A DNA stretch of 64,000 nt, from positions 32,626 to 96,625 of the forward strand of contig NZ_ATYJ01000015.1 in assembly GCF_000427625.1 (NCBI RefSeq). Direction: 5' to 3'. The DNA is from Methylobacter luteus IMV-B-3098. GTDB taxonomy: Bacteria; Pseudomonadota; Gammaproteobacteria; Methylococcales; Methylomonadaceae. The translations under genes and the position numbers were made by a program. Each line of letters opens with the position of its first letter. Position 1 is the first letter of the stretch. The notes beneath the pieces were generated by a model. It was not told where the DNA came from. It searched no databases and was given only the letters and a program-made list of their open reading frames with translations. Of the stretch, positions 17,844 through 26,765 are shown one piece after another.

Positions 17844-20800
17844 ATGGGAATGAGTTATGAAGAATTAAAAGCATGGGCTAAAAAGCTTGATGTTCAAGAA
17901 ATTTATAAAATTTCTCAGAACCAGAATATTTCTGGAACAGATAGAAGCATTGCTTACTCTGTTGCGAACAGACTGAAAATTGGCGATATGCCAACTTTCA
18001 AGCAGTTAAAACAGTTAGAAAGAATCTATGAGGCTACTCGCAGTGCTGGATCTGAGCAGAAATGGCTTGATCATAACAACTTTGCACTCTACGCAAGCCA
18101 AGAGGCTCAGGATATTGATATCAAGCACCTTTGCCTAAGGACAGCGTGGCATGATAACAGATGGAACGGTAATATTTGTAAGGCACCCGAACAAAATGAT
18201 TTTTGCATTGGTGAATACTCATTGCTATCTGAGCGGATTCGGAGGCGTCGAGAAATATCTGTCGAAAATCAACTGGATTGTATTGGATGCAAAGCAGACT
18301 CGCCAAATCTTGGCGAATATCAGCCACCTTGTTTTTGGTCAATAAATGTCTTCGGCGAATATAACCTTAAGTTTCATCATGATAACCCTGTTGCTCCAGA
18401 TTTTCCGCACATTAATCAACATCTGCCCCCATATTCCTTGATTTCCTGGCCTTTCAAACTGGCGTTCGTCAAAGGACCCGAGGAAAAGAAAAAATATGGG
18501 GGTAATTACTATCCTAAAGAAATTTTTGAAAACAGAATTAGACTTTTTCAGCGCAATGTAAAACCAAATCAAAGCGTTGTATTCACCTACTGCAATTATA
18601 GTAACCCTATCTCAGGGGAAGATATGAAGTATCTGGTGACCGGGTGTGCTCTTTTAGCAGATCAAGGTACGCCAGAATATTTTGATATAACAAAGGAACA
18701 GCTTGTAAAAAAAGCCAATGAGCTTAAACAGCCCAATTTCCCTTCAATGAACTGGGCTCTTCGCTACACTCTGGGGTTCGAAAATACAGGAATAAGAATT
18801 CCGTATCATGAATACTTGGATAAACTCTCCGATAGTGGTGGTATTTCAGAGGATTTACTCAAAGCGATCGCGGTAACTATCGACGAGCCAGAATTAAGAG
18901 ATGGTTTTACGTACGTTGCCAAGCATATCGATGATGACCAGGCAATCTACCTTTTAATGAAGATTCGTCGTAGCTTACTAACTGTATTGGAACATGGATT
19001 TATTGATCATAATGAAACGGAACTCCAACTTGAAAGGGTTGAGGATTTAATCAAGTTTACTTGGGATAAGCGTGGCTATTTACCAGGGCTCAAAAACTTG
19101 CTTTTAGCTATACCCGGAATTAAAGAGCACTATTTCAAAAAAGTTAATGACCTCATAAATACCATTGATTTAGCAGATGACGGGGATGTAATTAAGCTCC
19201 GCGACACACTTGGTGGGGAATTGGACTCAGTTGATGATGTATTCGATGATCTGGTGGCAGAAGTTCAGGAGTTCATGGAGGAACATTCAATCAATAGTGA
19301 AAACATTCTTCGTCTTGCGAGTCTTAACCTTACCGCGCATCAATTTAGACGGATTATTAAGAAGAAAGGTATTCGTCATAAATTGTCCGCTATTTGCCAT
19401 AACCCATACCTTCTTTATGAGGAGTATGAGTCAGGAAAGGAAACGGAAGAGGAACTTTCTGGAGAAAAAATCGACGGGCAGGTCGATCTGTTTAAAATCG
19501 ACATTAGTTTAATGCCGCTTTTAAAGTATCAGCGGCGAATTAAAGGTTTTCATGACTTTCGCCCAACTGATAGTCGAAGACTTAGAGCGGTAATTATCCA
19601 GATTTTGCGTAATCGGGAATCGACCGGAGACTGCTTTCTCGAGAGTAAGGAAATTATAAATGAGGCAGAATTCTACTCGTTATTTTACAAAATGGATACT
19701 CCGTATTTGATCGGAGAGCACCTGACTGATCTAGATGAGGATGTGGAACAGTTTTTTTGTGAAAAATTGGTCATCCGAAAAGTTCATGATCGACACCAGT
19801 ACTATCTGAAAGAACTCTATGATGACGAAGTTTTCGTAAAAGATTTCATCATGAGTCTTATCAATCGTAATGACCATAGCCTATCTGCAAGGTCACTCGA
19901 AGCAGGTTTATCGGATTCGAGTGACTCACTTCGTAAAAGAATTGGCGATAGATTTGATGAGGTTCTTTTTCGAAACGAGCGTGGGCATTTATACAACAAT
20001 ATTGCTCGTAAATCGTTTTTTGTGATCACGGGATTTCCTGGTGCGGGAAAATCTTATGAGCTTCTAAAGATTATTGACTTCCTCAGAAATCATAGCGAAA
20101 CACATGTCGTCCTTTCATTGACAGGCAAGGCTGTCATCCGTCTGAAAAACAATGAAGAAGGCATCCGATCAATTAATGCAAAAACTATCGATAAATTTCT
20201 AATTGAACAAGAAAATACTAAAGCACAAGCTGCAACTAGTATTATTCACAATCTAATCATTGATGAATCCTCAATGGTTGATTTACCAAAGCTTGCAGCA
20301 ACCCTGCGAAGCGTCGATAGCAAAAACCTAAAGCGGCTAATTCTTGTTGGTGACCCTAATCAGCTTCCACCAATTGGTTTTGGTAAGCCGTTTTCGGACA
20401 TCATTGATATGATGGTGGAAAAACCCGAAACTTATAATAACTATAGCGTTCAGCTAGAGGTTAATTGCCGTGCCGAGATGAGTGAAGAGTTCATTGGATT
20501 TACTCGAATATTCTCGAATGAAAGTAAGTTTGCAGAAGGACATCTTGCCAAAATAACGCAAGAAGGTCGTATTTACGACGACGCCTTTGAGTTGGTTTTT
20601 TGGCATACAAGAGAAAAATTGCAGGATCACTTATCAGTCAAAGTTAAAGAGCTATTAGATGCTGAAGGTTATACTGACAATTTGCCTAGTTTCCTGGGTA
20701 TAAAGAGTCCATCGCAAAAGCCGAAAGAACTTGAAAGGTTTCAAGTTCTTTCGCCATATAAAAGTGGATACTATGGCGCCTCAGGTATCAACCTCCATTT

Positions 20801-21701
20801 TCAGGATAAATTGAGGCCAGGTGTGCCTTTTGAGCGGAATAGCGGTGATGTTGTATTCAAGCTATTCGACAAAGTCATGCATACCCAGAACGAATACAGC
20901 GACAACGAACTATTAGTTTCAAATGGCTCACTTGGAGCCATTATGGACAACGGGCGGGTATTTTTTATAGATAACGAAAAACCTATTTCTATGGATTCGC
21001 TACGAACCAAGAATATGCTGGAGCTCGCTTATGCGATTACCGTGCATAAATCGCAAGGTAGCGGATTCAATCACGTATTCATTGTGTTACCCGAGAAGGC
21101 TCAATATACATCTCGAGAACTTCTCTATACTGCTCTAACGCGAGCTAGGAATCGAGTCACGATCTTTCTTCAACAAGGTAATGATGTAATCGCAGCTCCA
21201 GATTTTCTCAACAAGATAAGGTATAGAAGCGCAGTTGTCGGAAGGCGCACAAGTCTTTTCTCTGATGGAGGGCAATTTTATGCGTATGTTCCGGATGAAG
21301 GAGCAATAGTAAAGAGCCGGGTCGAATACATTATTTATAGAAAACTATTAGAAGCTAAGGCTAGGTATGGCAATTTTTCATTTGCTTATGAAGAACTATA
21401 CGAAGTTAAGGGGAAGACATTTGATATACACCCGGATTTCGTAATTCGTTTTTCAGATGAGCGGGTGATCTATTGGGAGCATCTGGGACGAGTAACCAGT
21501 AAAGCCTATATGAATGACTGGGATAAAAGGCGCAAGATTTATGAAGCTCAAAACGACTTTGATAAAGTATTAACTACAGATGAATTGCACGGAATTAGCG
21601 ACGAAAAAATTGAAAATATTATTGAAAAAATCGTTAATAACACACATGTATCTGAAGATAATTCAAATAGATACTCAAACATGCATTTTTCATTGCGGTA
21701 G
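17844..21701 (+). CDS. RecD-like SF1 helicase with Cys-rich N-terminus and C-terminal nuclease-like domain
   Basis: A 1285-residue protein. N-terminal part: a cysteine-bearing module with C97, AWHDNRWNG (101-109), C112, C121, C146, C149 and C163, probably a metal site. Middle: largely helical. Helicase: Walker A ITGFPGAGKS (728-737), DESS (807-810), VGDPNQLPP (835-843) and a late AITVHKSQG motif, as in RecD/TraI-type SF1B helicases. C-terminus: HPDFVIRF with YWEHLGRV and WDKRRKIYE, resembling the PD-(D/E)XK pattern D...ExxG...K. It stands alone between the kil block and oriV, is AT-rich, and looks acquired. A nucleic-acid defence role is plausible but unproven; a replication or transfer helper is the alternative. 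Confidence 0.8.
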   Translation: MGMSYEELKAWAKKLDVQEIYKISQNQNISGTDRSIAYSVANRLKIGDMPTFKQLKQLERIYEATRSAGSEQKWLDHNNFALYASQEAQDIDIKHLCLRTAWHDNRWNGNICKAPEQNDFCIGEYSLLSERIRRRREISVENQLDCIGCKADSPNLGEYQPPCFWSINVFGEYNLKFHHDNPVAPDFPHINQHLPPYSLISWPFKLAFVKGPEEKKKYGGNYYPKEIFENRIRLFQRNVKPNQSVVFTYCNYSNPISGEDMKYLVTGCALLADQGTPEYFDITKEQLVKKANELKQPNFPSMNWALRYTLGFENTGIRIPYHEYLDKLSDSGGISEDLLKAIAVTIDEPELRDGFTYVAKHIDDDQAIYLLMKIRRSLLTVLEHGFIDHNETELQLERVEDLIKFTWDKRGYLPGLKNLLLAIPGIKEHYFKKVNDLINTIDLADDGDVIKLRDTLGGELDSVDDVFDDLVAEVQEFMEEHSINSENILRLASLNLTAHQFRRIIKKKGIRHKLSAICHNPYLLYEEYESGKETEEELSGEKIDGQVDLFKIDISLMPLLKYQRRIKGFHDFRPTDSRRLRAVIIQILRNRESTGDCFLESKEIINEAEFYSLFYKMDTPYLIGEHLTDLDEDVEQFFCEKLVIRKVHDRHQYYLKELYDDEVFVKDFIMSLINRNDHSLSARSLEAGLSDSSDSLRKRIGDRFDEVLFRNERGHLYNNIARKSFFVITGFPGAGKSYELLKIIDFLRNHSETHVVLSLTGKAVIRLKNNEEGIRSINAKTIDKFLIEQENTKAQAATSIIHNLIIDESSMVDLPKLAATLRSVDSKNLKRLILVGDPNQLPPIGFGKPFSDIIDMMVEKPETYNNYSVQLEVNCRAEMSEEFIGFTRIFSNESKFAEGHLAKITQEGRIYDDAFELVFWHTREKLQDHLSVKVKELLDAEGYTDNLPSFLGIKSPSQKPKELERFQVLSPYKSGYYGASGINLHFQDKLRPGVPFERNSGDVVFKLFDKVMHTQNEYSDNELLVSNGSLGAIMDNGRVFFIDNEKPISMDSLRTKNMLELAYAITVHKSQGSGFNHVFIVLPEKAQYTSRELLYTALTRARNRVTIFLQQGNDVIAAPDFLNKIRYRSAVVGRRTSLFSDGGQFYAYVPDEGAIVKSRVEYIIYRKLLEAKARYGNFSFAYEELYEVKGKTFDIHPDFVIRFSDERVIYWEHLGRVTSKAYMNDWDKRRKIYEAQNDFDKVLTTDELHGISDEKIENIIEKIVNNTHVSEDNSNRYSNMHFSLR

Positions 21702-21947
21702 TAACAAGTATCTAGAGAAGTGATAAGAGATTTACCTTGGTGTCTTGAATGACCGTAGTTCAGCGTTCAACGGCCGATCACGTAATATGCTTCAAAGGCA
21801 ATTTTGGGTCGAACTGAGACAGTTTATATCTTATACGTTAGCATTTCGGCTATGTGAGATTTTTGGAACAATTATTAAATTGAATCTTAAACATAGATGA
21901 TGAAGTACATTTTCGTAAGGTTGGATTTTAAAGTTCAAAAACGCTTG

Positions 21948-22292
21948 GTGTGTAATGTACGGGTTTTGATTTGGATACTTAGGATAAGGTTTTGAGGCTA
22001 AGCTTTTTCTTGATAATTTATAGTGCAGATGCAGGATTAATTCTTTTCACGATATTCTTATCATTTTACTAAGTAATTTCCTGAAATCGGGTGGCAGTTA
22101 ATCATTTTGACAAAGGTTTTAAGAGTTTTAATAAGTTTTAATAAGTTTTAGACGTGAAAAAAGGTTAAAACTTGTTTATTTGCAAACACTTGAGGAAGAG
22201 CACGGTGTGTAATGTACGGATTTTAGTGTGTAATGTACGGATTTTGGTGTGTGATACACGGTCCTGAGTGTGTAATGTACGGGTTATCCACA
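21948..22292 (+). other. oriV: Vegetative replication origin (oriV) with iterons and DnaA box
   Basis: Iterons GTGTGTAATGTACGG start at 21948, 22205, 22226, 22247 (variant GTGTGTGATACACGG) and 22268. The last four have an exact 21-bp period, so all face the same side of the helix. A consensus DnaA box TTATCCACA follows directly at 22284-22292. AT-rich sequence with short AATAAGTTTT repeats lies at 22115-22155, a candidate melting region. trfA, the initiator gene, is 0.7 kb away. The iteron sequence differs from that of RP4. Confidence 0.9.
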
Positions 22293-22452
22293 GGCTTATG
22301 AGAGGATTAGCCGCAGAATTCGGAATCTTTTTCTGTCATGGCCAACATGGCATAAGACTTTTTTCCGTTTTCATTTGAATAGATTCCAGAATGCATTTGT
22401 AAATAGCCATTCCGTCAACTAGACTGGCCAATTAACTTATTTGGCACCAAGT

Positions 22453-22761
22453 ATGGATCCGCGCACACTAATCATTAATCTTGAGTATCCATATACGGAG
22501 CACGATTCTTCCGAAGTGCCAGCGCTAAACGTTGTCCTTGCTGGTCTAGGGTGGGAGACAGAATATTGGCCTAGTCTAGCCGTTGCTTGGATTGAGCAAG
22601 GCGCACCAATTGATAAGGAAGCGAAGGAGGCGCTTGATCTCATTGTAGAAAAAAAGCAGTTCCCTCAGTCATTGCGTCACAGGGCTTTTGCACTGGTACG
22701 CAGGTGGGAGCAGGAGAATGCCTCAAGCGAAGCACTAAGTTTTGTTTCCAAATCTGACTGA
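22453..22761 (+). CDS. Small hypothetical protein between oriV and trfA
   Basis: A 102-residue protein starting MDPRTLIINLEYPYTEHD, with no domain I recognise, no signal peptide and no membrane segment. Composition is protein-like (even mix, Trp and Glu rich C-terminal half). The ATG lacks a clear Shine-Dalgarno; a TTG four codons upstream is an alternative. It points towards trfA, convergent with it. Function unknown. Confidence 0.5.
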   Translation: MDPRTLIINLEYPYTEHDSSEVPALNVVLAGLGWETEYWPSLAVAWIEQGAPIDKEAKEALDLIVEKKQFPQSLRHRAFALVRRWEQENASSEALSFVSKSD

Positions 22762-22918
22762 TCGGCAAAGAGGATTTAAGTCATGTTAGGCGGCTGCGTT
22801 GATTGATTGAGCCGTAGAATAGAAGCTAACGTACAATTTTTCCTTTTTCAATGTTGCTACTTTTTTCTTTTTAGAGATCCCTTTAGGATATTTAAGGCCA
22901 AATTTATCCTACCGGCGT

Positions 22919-22933
22919 CCGTACATTACACAC
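22919..22933 (-). repeat. Inverted outlying iteron near the 3' end of trfA
   Basis: CCGTACATTACACAC is the exact reverse complement of the oriV iteron GTGTGTAATGTACGG, 56 bases after the trfA stop and 640 bases from the main cluster. It could serve copy control by handcuffing of TrfA-bound DNA. Confidence 0.8.
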
Positions 22934-22988
22934 CGGAAACTTGAAAGAGGAATGACGCTTTCGTACTGTGAAAGAATGATTAGTAATA

Positions 22989-24077
22989 TTACTTTTGATC
23001 GGTTTCTATTTCTGTTGGTTCGTCATCAATGCTATCGTCAGATGAATCAAGGGTTGCGTCTCGATGTCGCATCACCAGGATGGGACCGATTTGTCCTTGT
23101 TCTTCTTTAAGAAGGTACTCAGGTATTTCGTTGGATTTGATAATGCGGCGAAGGATGCGGCAGAACTCTTTGAACGTACCACTGCTTCCACTACGGTCAT
23201 AGATCGTCTGAAATGCCCACTTAGCTTGTCTTTTGCCAGCTGCGCGGCGAGCCAGGCGATAGACAAAGCGGCCGATGCCTGGATCGATCAGGAAATAGTC
23301 GGGATGGACTGTTAGCACGTCCGGCCGCTTTCCAGTGGTGACTTCGCGGTAAAGCCAGTTCGGGGCTTCGATTTCGACAGAAGCGACCTTGCCAGAATCC
23401 GTATAGGAAATTACGCGATAGCTGTTTAGCAGGCCCTCGGCCTCGACTTCGAGCATGGCTCGCCCGCTTTTGGCGGCTGTCCTGTTCCGCACATTCTTGA
23501 TCGTTGTACCTTTGAGCCTGTCTAGCGCCGCAACTATTTCGTCTGCCTGCTTGCCTCCGTCCCCTTTACGGCAAAACTTCAAGATTTCGGAAACATGAGG
23601 CCGGAATGTGCGACCGGGTTTTTCGCATTTTCCTTCCCGGTAGAGGTTCATCGATTCAGTGAGATGCGATACCAGCATCAGCACGATGTCATAGTCCCAT
23701 ACGGACGCCATGCCGTCCGGGCCGGCTTTGACTTCCACATAGCCGTCCGACATCTCGTAGCGGATTGTTTCGCCGGCACGCTTGTCTTTCTTGGACAAAC
23801 GGAAAACAGCCACATCCATGATGCTGCGGCTGTCCTTGGTGCCAACGTCATAGAGTGCGGGTACGAAAAAATCTAGCTGCTCGTCACCCTTTGGCGGTTT
23901 ACGCATGTCTGATTTGGAAGGTTTGTCACGCGCAGCCCTGGCTTTGTTCTCATTATCCTGACGAAGCCTTGCTGCAGTCTGTTCATAGGTTTCGCCCGGG
24001 TGCGCTTTAGATTCAATATTGCGCCGTTGTGCCGCCTGAGCCGCTTTCAGCTTTTCCATTGTCTCGTTATGACTCAT
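22989..24077 (-). CDS. trfA: TrfA replication initiator
   Basis: A 362-residue initiator that binds the oriV iterons and recruits host DnaB. The body (LDFFVPALYDVGTKDSRSIM onwards, SEILKFCRKGDGG, LTVHPDYFLIDPGIGRFVYR) follows IncP TrfA, with two winged-helix domains expected. The N-terminal 60 residues are basic and low in complexity; RP4 makes long and short TrfA forms, and an internal ATG at residue 58-59 could give a short one here. I chose ATG 24077 with GGAG about 9 bases upstream; the preceding GTG is also in frame. It is divergent from trbA, with KorA and KorB operators in the shared region. Confidence 0.93.
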   Translation of the reverse strand: MSHNETMEKLKAAQAAQRRNIESKAHPGETYEQTAARLRQDNENKARAARDKPSKSDMRKPPKGDEQLDFFVPALYDVGTKDSRSIMDVAVFRLSKKDKRAGETIRYEMSDGYVEVKAGPDGMASVWDYDIVLMLVSHLTESMNLYREGKCEKPGRTFRPHVSEILKFCRKGDGGKQADEIVAALDRLKGTTIKNVRNRTAAKSGRAMLEVEAEGLLNSYRVISYTDSGKVASVEIEAPNWLYREVTTGKRPDVLTVHPDYFLIDPGIGRFVYRLARRAAGKRQAKWAFQTIYDRSGSSGTFKEFCRILRRIIKSNEIPEYLLKEEQGQIGPILVMRHRDATLDSSDDSIDDEPTEIETDQK

Positions 24078-24367
24078 CACGTTATCGCTCCGTTGGGGTG
24101 CTTTCCGCGTTGTTATTATTATCCTGGAGCTTTAGTGTCCAGGTATCCGAATTCCTCGGCAATGATGTTGAAGCCTTACTCCGTTTTTTCGTCCTTATCA
24201 TTGCACGTTGGCTCAATGCGTCATATCTCACTAACTGTAGATTGAATACTACACAGTTGCCACTAGAAGAATGATTATGACGAATACCGGTATCACAGGT
24301 AAGATTACCGATTAAACTGGCACATACTATGACTCATATAAAAATTCCTTTTTATTCTGAGTTTCAA

Positions 24368-24379
24368 GTTTAGCTAAAC
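24368..24379. promoter_or_regulatory. KorA operator (OA), exact
   Basis: GTTTAGCTAAAC, identical to the RP4 KorA operator, 34 bases from the KorB operator and between trfA and trbA. Confidence 0.9.
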
Positions 24380-24401
24380 ATTAACTCATCGTCAACAATA
24401 T

Positions 24402-24414
24402 TTTAGCGGCTAAA
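24402..24414. promoter_or_regulatory. KorB operator (OB) upstream of trbA
   Basis: Exact TTTAGCGGCTAAA, 40 bases before the trbA start, next to the KorA site; cooperative repression of trfA and trbA is expected. Confidence 0.9.
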
Positions 24415-24453
24415 ATTATTCTGCCGCCCAAACCCAAACAAGGTAAATCCTCA

Positions 24454-24816
24454 GTGTACAACGATATATTCTTTACCAATATTTTGCATATTTTGGATGA
24501 ACGCGGAATGACCAAAAAAGAATTACATGATCTATCTGGTGTATCAAATTCCTTTCTTTCTGATTTAACAACAGGTAGCGGAAATCCCTCTCTCAAGGTG
24601 ATGGAAGCAATTGCGAATGCGTTAGAAGTGCCCCTACCAATGCTGCTTGAATCAACAGATCTGGATAAAGAATCCCTGGATGAGCTGGCGGGTGGCACAT
24701 TCAGGCAAAGTCTACCTCCTGGATATGAGCGGGTCTCAGTAGTTTTACCAGAGCACAAAGCATTCATCGTCAAACGCTGGGGAGAGGAAACAAGTAAAAA
24801 GTTAAAATCATATTAA
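24454..24816 (+). CDS. trbA: TrbA regulator of the transfer genes
   Basis: A 120-residue repressor, the same size as RP4 TrbA. The N-terminal half is an XRE-type helix-turn-helix (MTKKELHDLSGVSNSFLSDL, then GNPSLKVMEAIANALEVPL). The C-terminal half carries the KorA-type dimerisation segment LPPGYERVSVVLPEHKAFIV. It starts at a GTG; AGGTAA lies 8 bases upstream and there is no better ATG. It is the first gene of Tra2 and in RP4 switches transfer genes between silent and active states. Confidence 0.92.
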   Translation: MYNDIFFTNILHILDERGMTKKELHDLSGVSNSFLSDLTTGSGNPSLKVMEAIANALEVPLPMLLESTDLDKESLDELAGGTFRQSLPPGYERVSVVLPEHKAFIVKRWGEETSKKLKSY

Positions 24817-24861
24817 TTAACGCCAGAAGAGTAGGGCGCCAGCATCCGGCAACAAGTAAAT

Positions 24862-24874
24862 TTTAGCCGCTAAA
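24862..24874. promoter_or_regulatory. KorB operator (OB) upstream of trbB
   Basis: Exact TTTAGCCGCTAAA in the 234-bp trbA-trbB gap, where the main trb promoter is expected. Confidence 0.9.
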
Positions 24875-25050
24875 TAATCATCCGAATTCACTGGGGTTAT
24901 ATAACCCCGGTTCCTCTATATTTACCACTATATCCGATTTTAACATAGTGTAACAGACTGAGTTAATTTCATTATAACTGTTGCGTAAATTAATATTTCG
25001 TTATATCGTATTTGTCAGCTTATAGGAGATACTAGGCTTAAACAAATAAG

Positions 25051-26019
25051 ATGAATAACACGGATACCAAAGATAAATACGGAAGCATCAATGATCGAGC
25101 TAAACGCAAGCTCGAGCGAGATATGGGGTCAGATCTTTTGGATGCCCTGTATGACCCAAAGACCGTTGAAATCATGCTTAATGCCGACGGCAAGCTGTGG
25201 CAGGAGCGTCTGGGCGAGCCGATGAAGTGCATCGGCTCGATGCGAGTAGCTCAGGCGCAAGCTATCATCGAAACCATCGCCGGCTATCACGGCAAAGAAG
25301 TCACCCGTCAGAAGCCAATACTCGAAGGGGAATTGCCCCTTGACGGTTCCCGCTTCGCCGGCCAGCTCCCTCCGGTTGTACCCGCTCCGACTTTTGCGAT
25401 CCGTAAAAGGGCCGTCGCTATTTTCACGCTGGATCAATATGTAGAGGGCGGAATTATGACGCCCCAGCAACGCCAGGTACTTATTGACTCTGTTGCCGCG
25501 CACCGCAACATCCTGGTGATCGGCGGCACCGGCTCGGGCAAGACAACTCTGGTGAATGCGATCATCAATGAGATGGTGGCTAACGACCCGGCTGAGCGGG
25601 TCTTCATCATCGAAGATACCGGTGAAATCCAATGTGCCGCTGAGAATTACGTCCAGTATCACACTAGTATTGACGTCACCATGACGGCGCTGTTGAAAAC
25701 CACGCTACGTATGCGCCCGGACCGGATTCTGGTCGGTGAAGTGCGCGGCCCGGAAGCACTTGATTTGCTGATGGCCTGGAATACCGGGCACGAAGGCGGA
25801 GCCGCAACATTACACGCCAACAACGCAAAAGCCGGGCTTGATCGGCTGGCCATGCTCATCAGCATGCACCCAGATTCACCAAAACCCATTGAACCGCTCA
25901 TCGGCGAGGCGGTGCATGTCGTCGTACATATCGCCAGAACCCCAGATGGCCGGCGCATCCAGGAGATTCTTGAGGTTTCCGGATACCACGACGGCCAATA
26001 CATAACAAAAATACTTTAG
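25051..26019 (+). CDS. trbB: TrbB, VirB11-type traffic ATPase
   Basis: A 322-residue hexameric secretion ATPase at the inner face of the mating channel. The Walker A motif GGTGSGKTT lies at about 158-166, the Asp box [10 protein letters not shown] follows, and the [15 protein letters not shown] and [14 protein letters not shown] motifs are those of VirB11/TrbB. Length matches RP4 TrbB. It opens the trbB-trbP operon, with trbC 10 bases downstream. No defect is visible. Confidence 0.96.
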   Translation: MNNTDTKDKYGSINDRAKRKLERDMGSDLLDALYDPKTVEIMLNADGKLWQERLGEPMKCIGSMRVAQAQAIIETIAGYHGKEVTRQKPILEGELPLDGSRFAGQLPPVVPAPTFAIRKRAVAIFTLDQYVEGGIMTPQQRQVLIDSVAAHRNILVIGGTGSGKTTLVNAIINEMVANDPAERVFIIEDTGEIQCAAENYVQYHTSIDVTMTALLKTTLRMRPDRILVGEVRGPEALDLLMAWNTGHEGGAATLHANNAKAGLDRLAMLISMHPDSPKPIEPLIGEAVHVVVHIARTPDGRRIQEILEVSGYHDGQYITKIL

Positions 26020-26029
26020 GAGTATATCC

Positions 26030-26452
26030 ATGCAACTCGCATTTCCAACATTTCAGCTCAACCGTAACACTTATCTCTATCTGGGCATGCTTGCTCTGCT
26101 GACCGTCATCTTATTTGCTCCGCAGCCGGCCTTCGCGTCAGAGGGGACCGGCGGATCTCTGCCTTATGAAAGCTGGTTGACCAATCTGCGTAACTCCGTC
26201 ACTGGCCCGGTAGCTTTCGCATTATCCCTTATCGGCATTGTGGTTGCTGGTGGCGTCCTGATCTTTGGCGGCGAACTCAATGGATTTTTCAGGACATTGA
26301 TTTTTATTGTATTGGTCATGGCATTGCTGGTCGGGGCACAGAACATGATGAGCACCTTCTTTGGCCGTGGCGCTGAAATCGCGTCTCTGTCTGATGGGGC
26401 AGTCCTGCAAGTGCAAATTGCCGCCTCAGCCGTCAACGAAAGAGCTGTATAG
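26030..26452 (+). CDS. trbC: TrbC, cyclic conjugative pilin precursor
   Basis: A 140-residue prepilin. The signal peptide ends AFA before Ser37, and the tail AEIA follows Gly114. In RP4, mature TrbC is the 78-residue ring from Ser37 to Gly114 made when TraF removes AEIA; here the same residues fall at the same numbers, so the same cyclic pilin is predicted. Two membrane segments (about 60-80 and 86-104) fill the mature part. The gene is followed at once by trbD. Confidence 0.95.
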   Translation: MQLAFPTFQLNRNTYLYLGMLALLTVILFAPQPAFASEGTGGSLPYESWLTNLRNSVTGPVAFALSLIGIVVAGGVLIFGGELNGFFRTLIFIVLVMALLVGAQNMMSTFFGRGAEIASLSDGAVLQVQIAASAVNERAV

Positions 26453-26453
26453 C

Positions 26454-26765
26454 ATGGCTATCCGTACGATTCCCATACGTAGGGCTGGCAATAGAGATAA
26501 CCTGTTCATGGGCGGAGATCGTGAATTGGTCATGTTCTCTGGTCTCATTGCCGGAGCACTGATTTTCAGCGCTCAGGAACTGAGGGCTACTGTATTCGGT
26601 GTTTGTCTTTGGTTCGGGGCGCTGTTTGTATTCCGTCTCATGGCAAAAAGTGATCCTAAGTTGCGCCATGTTTATCTGCGTAGCCGCCGCTACAAGAAAT
26701 ACTATCCGCCACGCAGCACGCCGTTTCGTGAGAATACGCAAAGCCAGGGAGAACAATACAAATGA
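26454..26765 (+). CDS. trbD: TrbD, VirB3-like inner-membrane protein
   Basis: A 103-residue protein with a basic N-terminus (MAIRTIPIRRAGNRDNLFMG), two close membrane segments (about 28-62) and a basic tail, the VirB3/TrbD layout. It likely works with TrbE in pilus assembly. I chose ATG 26454, one base after the trbC stop; the longer open frame upstream overlaps trbC and is not needed. It overlaps trbE by 4 bases. Confidence 0.92.
   Translation: MAIRTIPIRRAGNRDNLFMGGDRELVMFSGLIAGALIFSAQELRATVFGVCLWFGALFVFRLMAKSDPKLRHVYLRSRRYKKYYPPRSTPFRENTQSQGEQYK

Larger units (their letters stand above)
24078..24453. promoter_or_regulatory. Divergent trfA/trbA control region
   Basis: This 376-bp gap separates the replication and Tra2 operons and holds the only perfect KorA operator plus a KorB operator, both nearer trbA. 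Otherwise it is AT-rich without a gene. RP4 has the same divergent, KorA/KorB-controlled layout. Confidence 0.8.

Noticed and set aside
22205..22282. Short regular repeats that could suggest a CRISPR array
   Set aside because: The 15-bp units are spaced by only 6 bases, beside trfA and a DnaA box; they are iterons.
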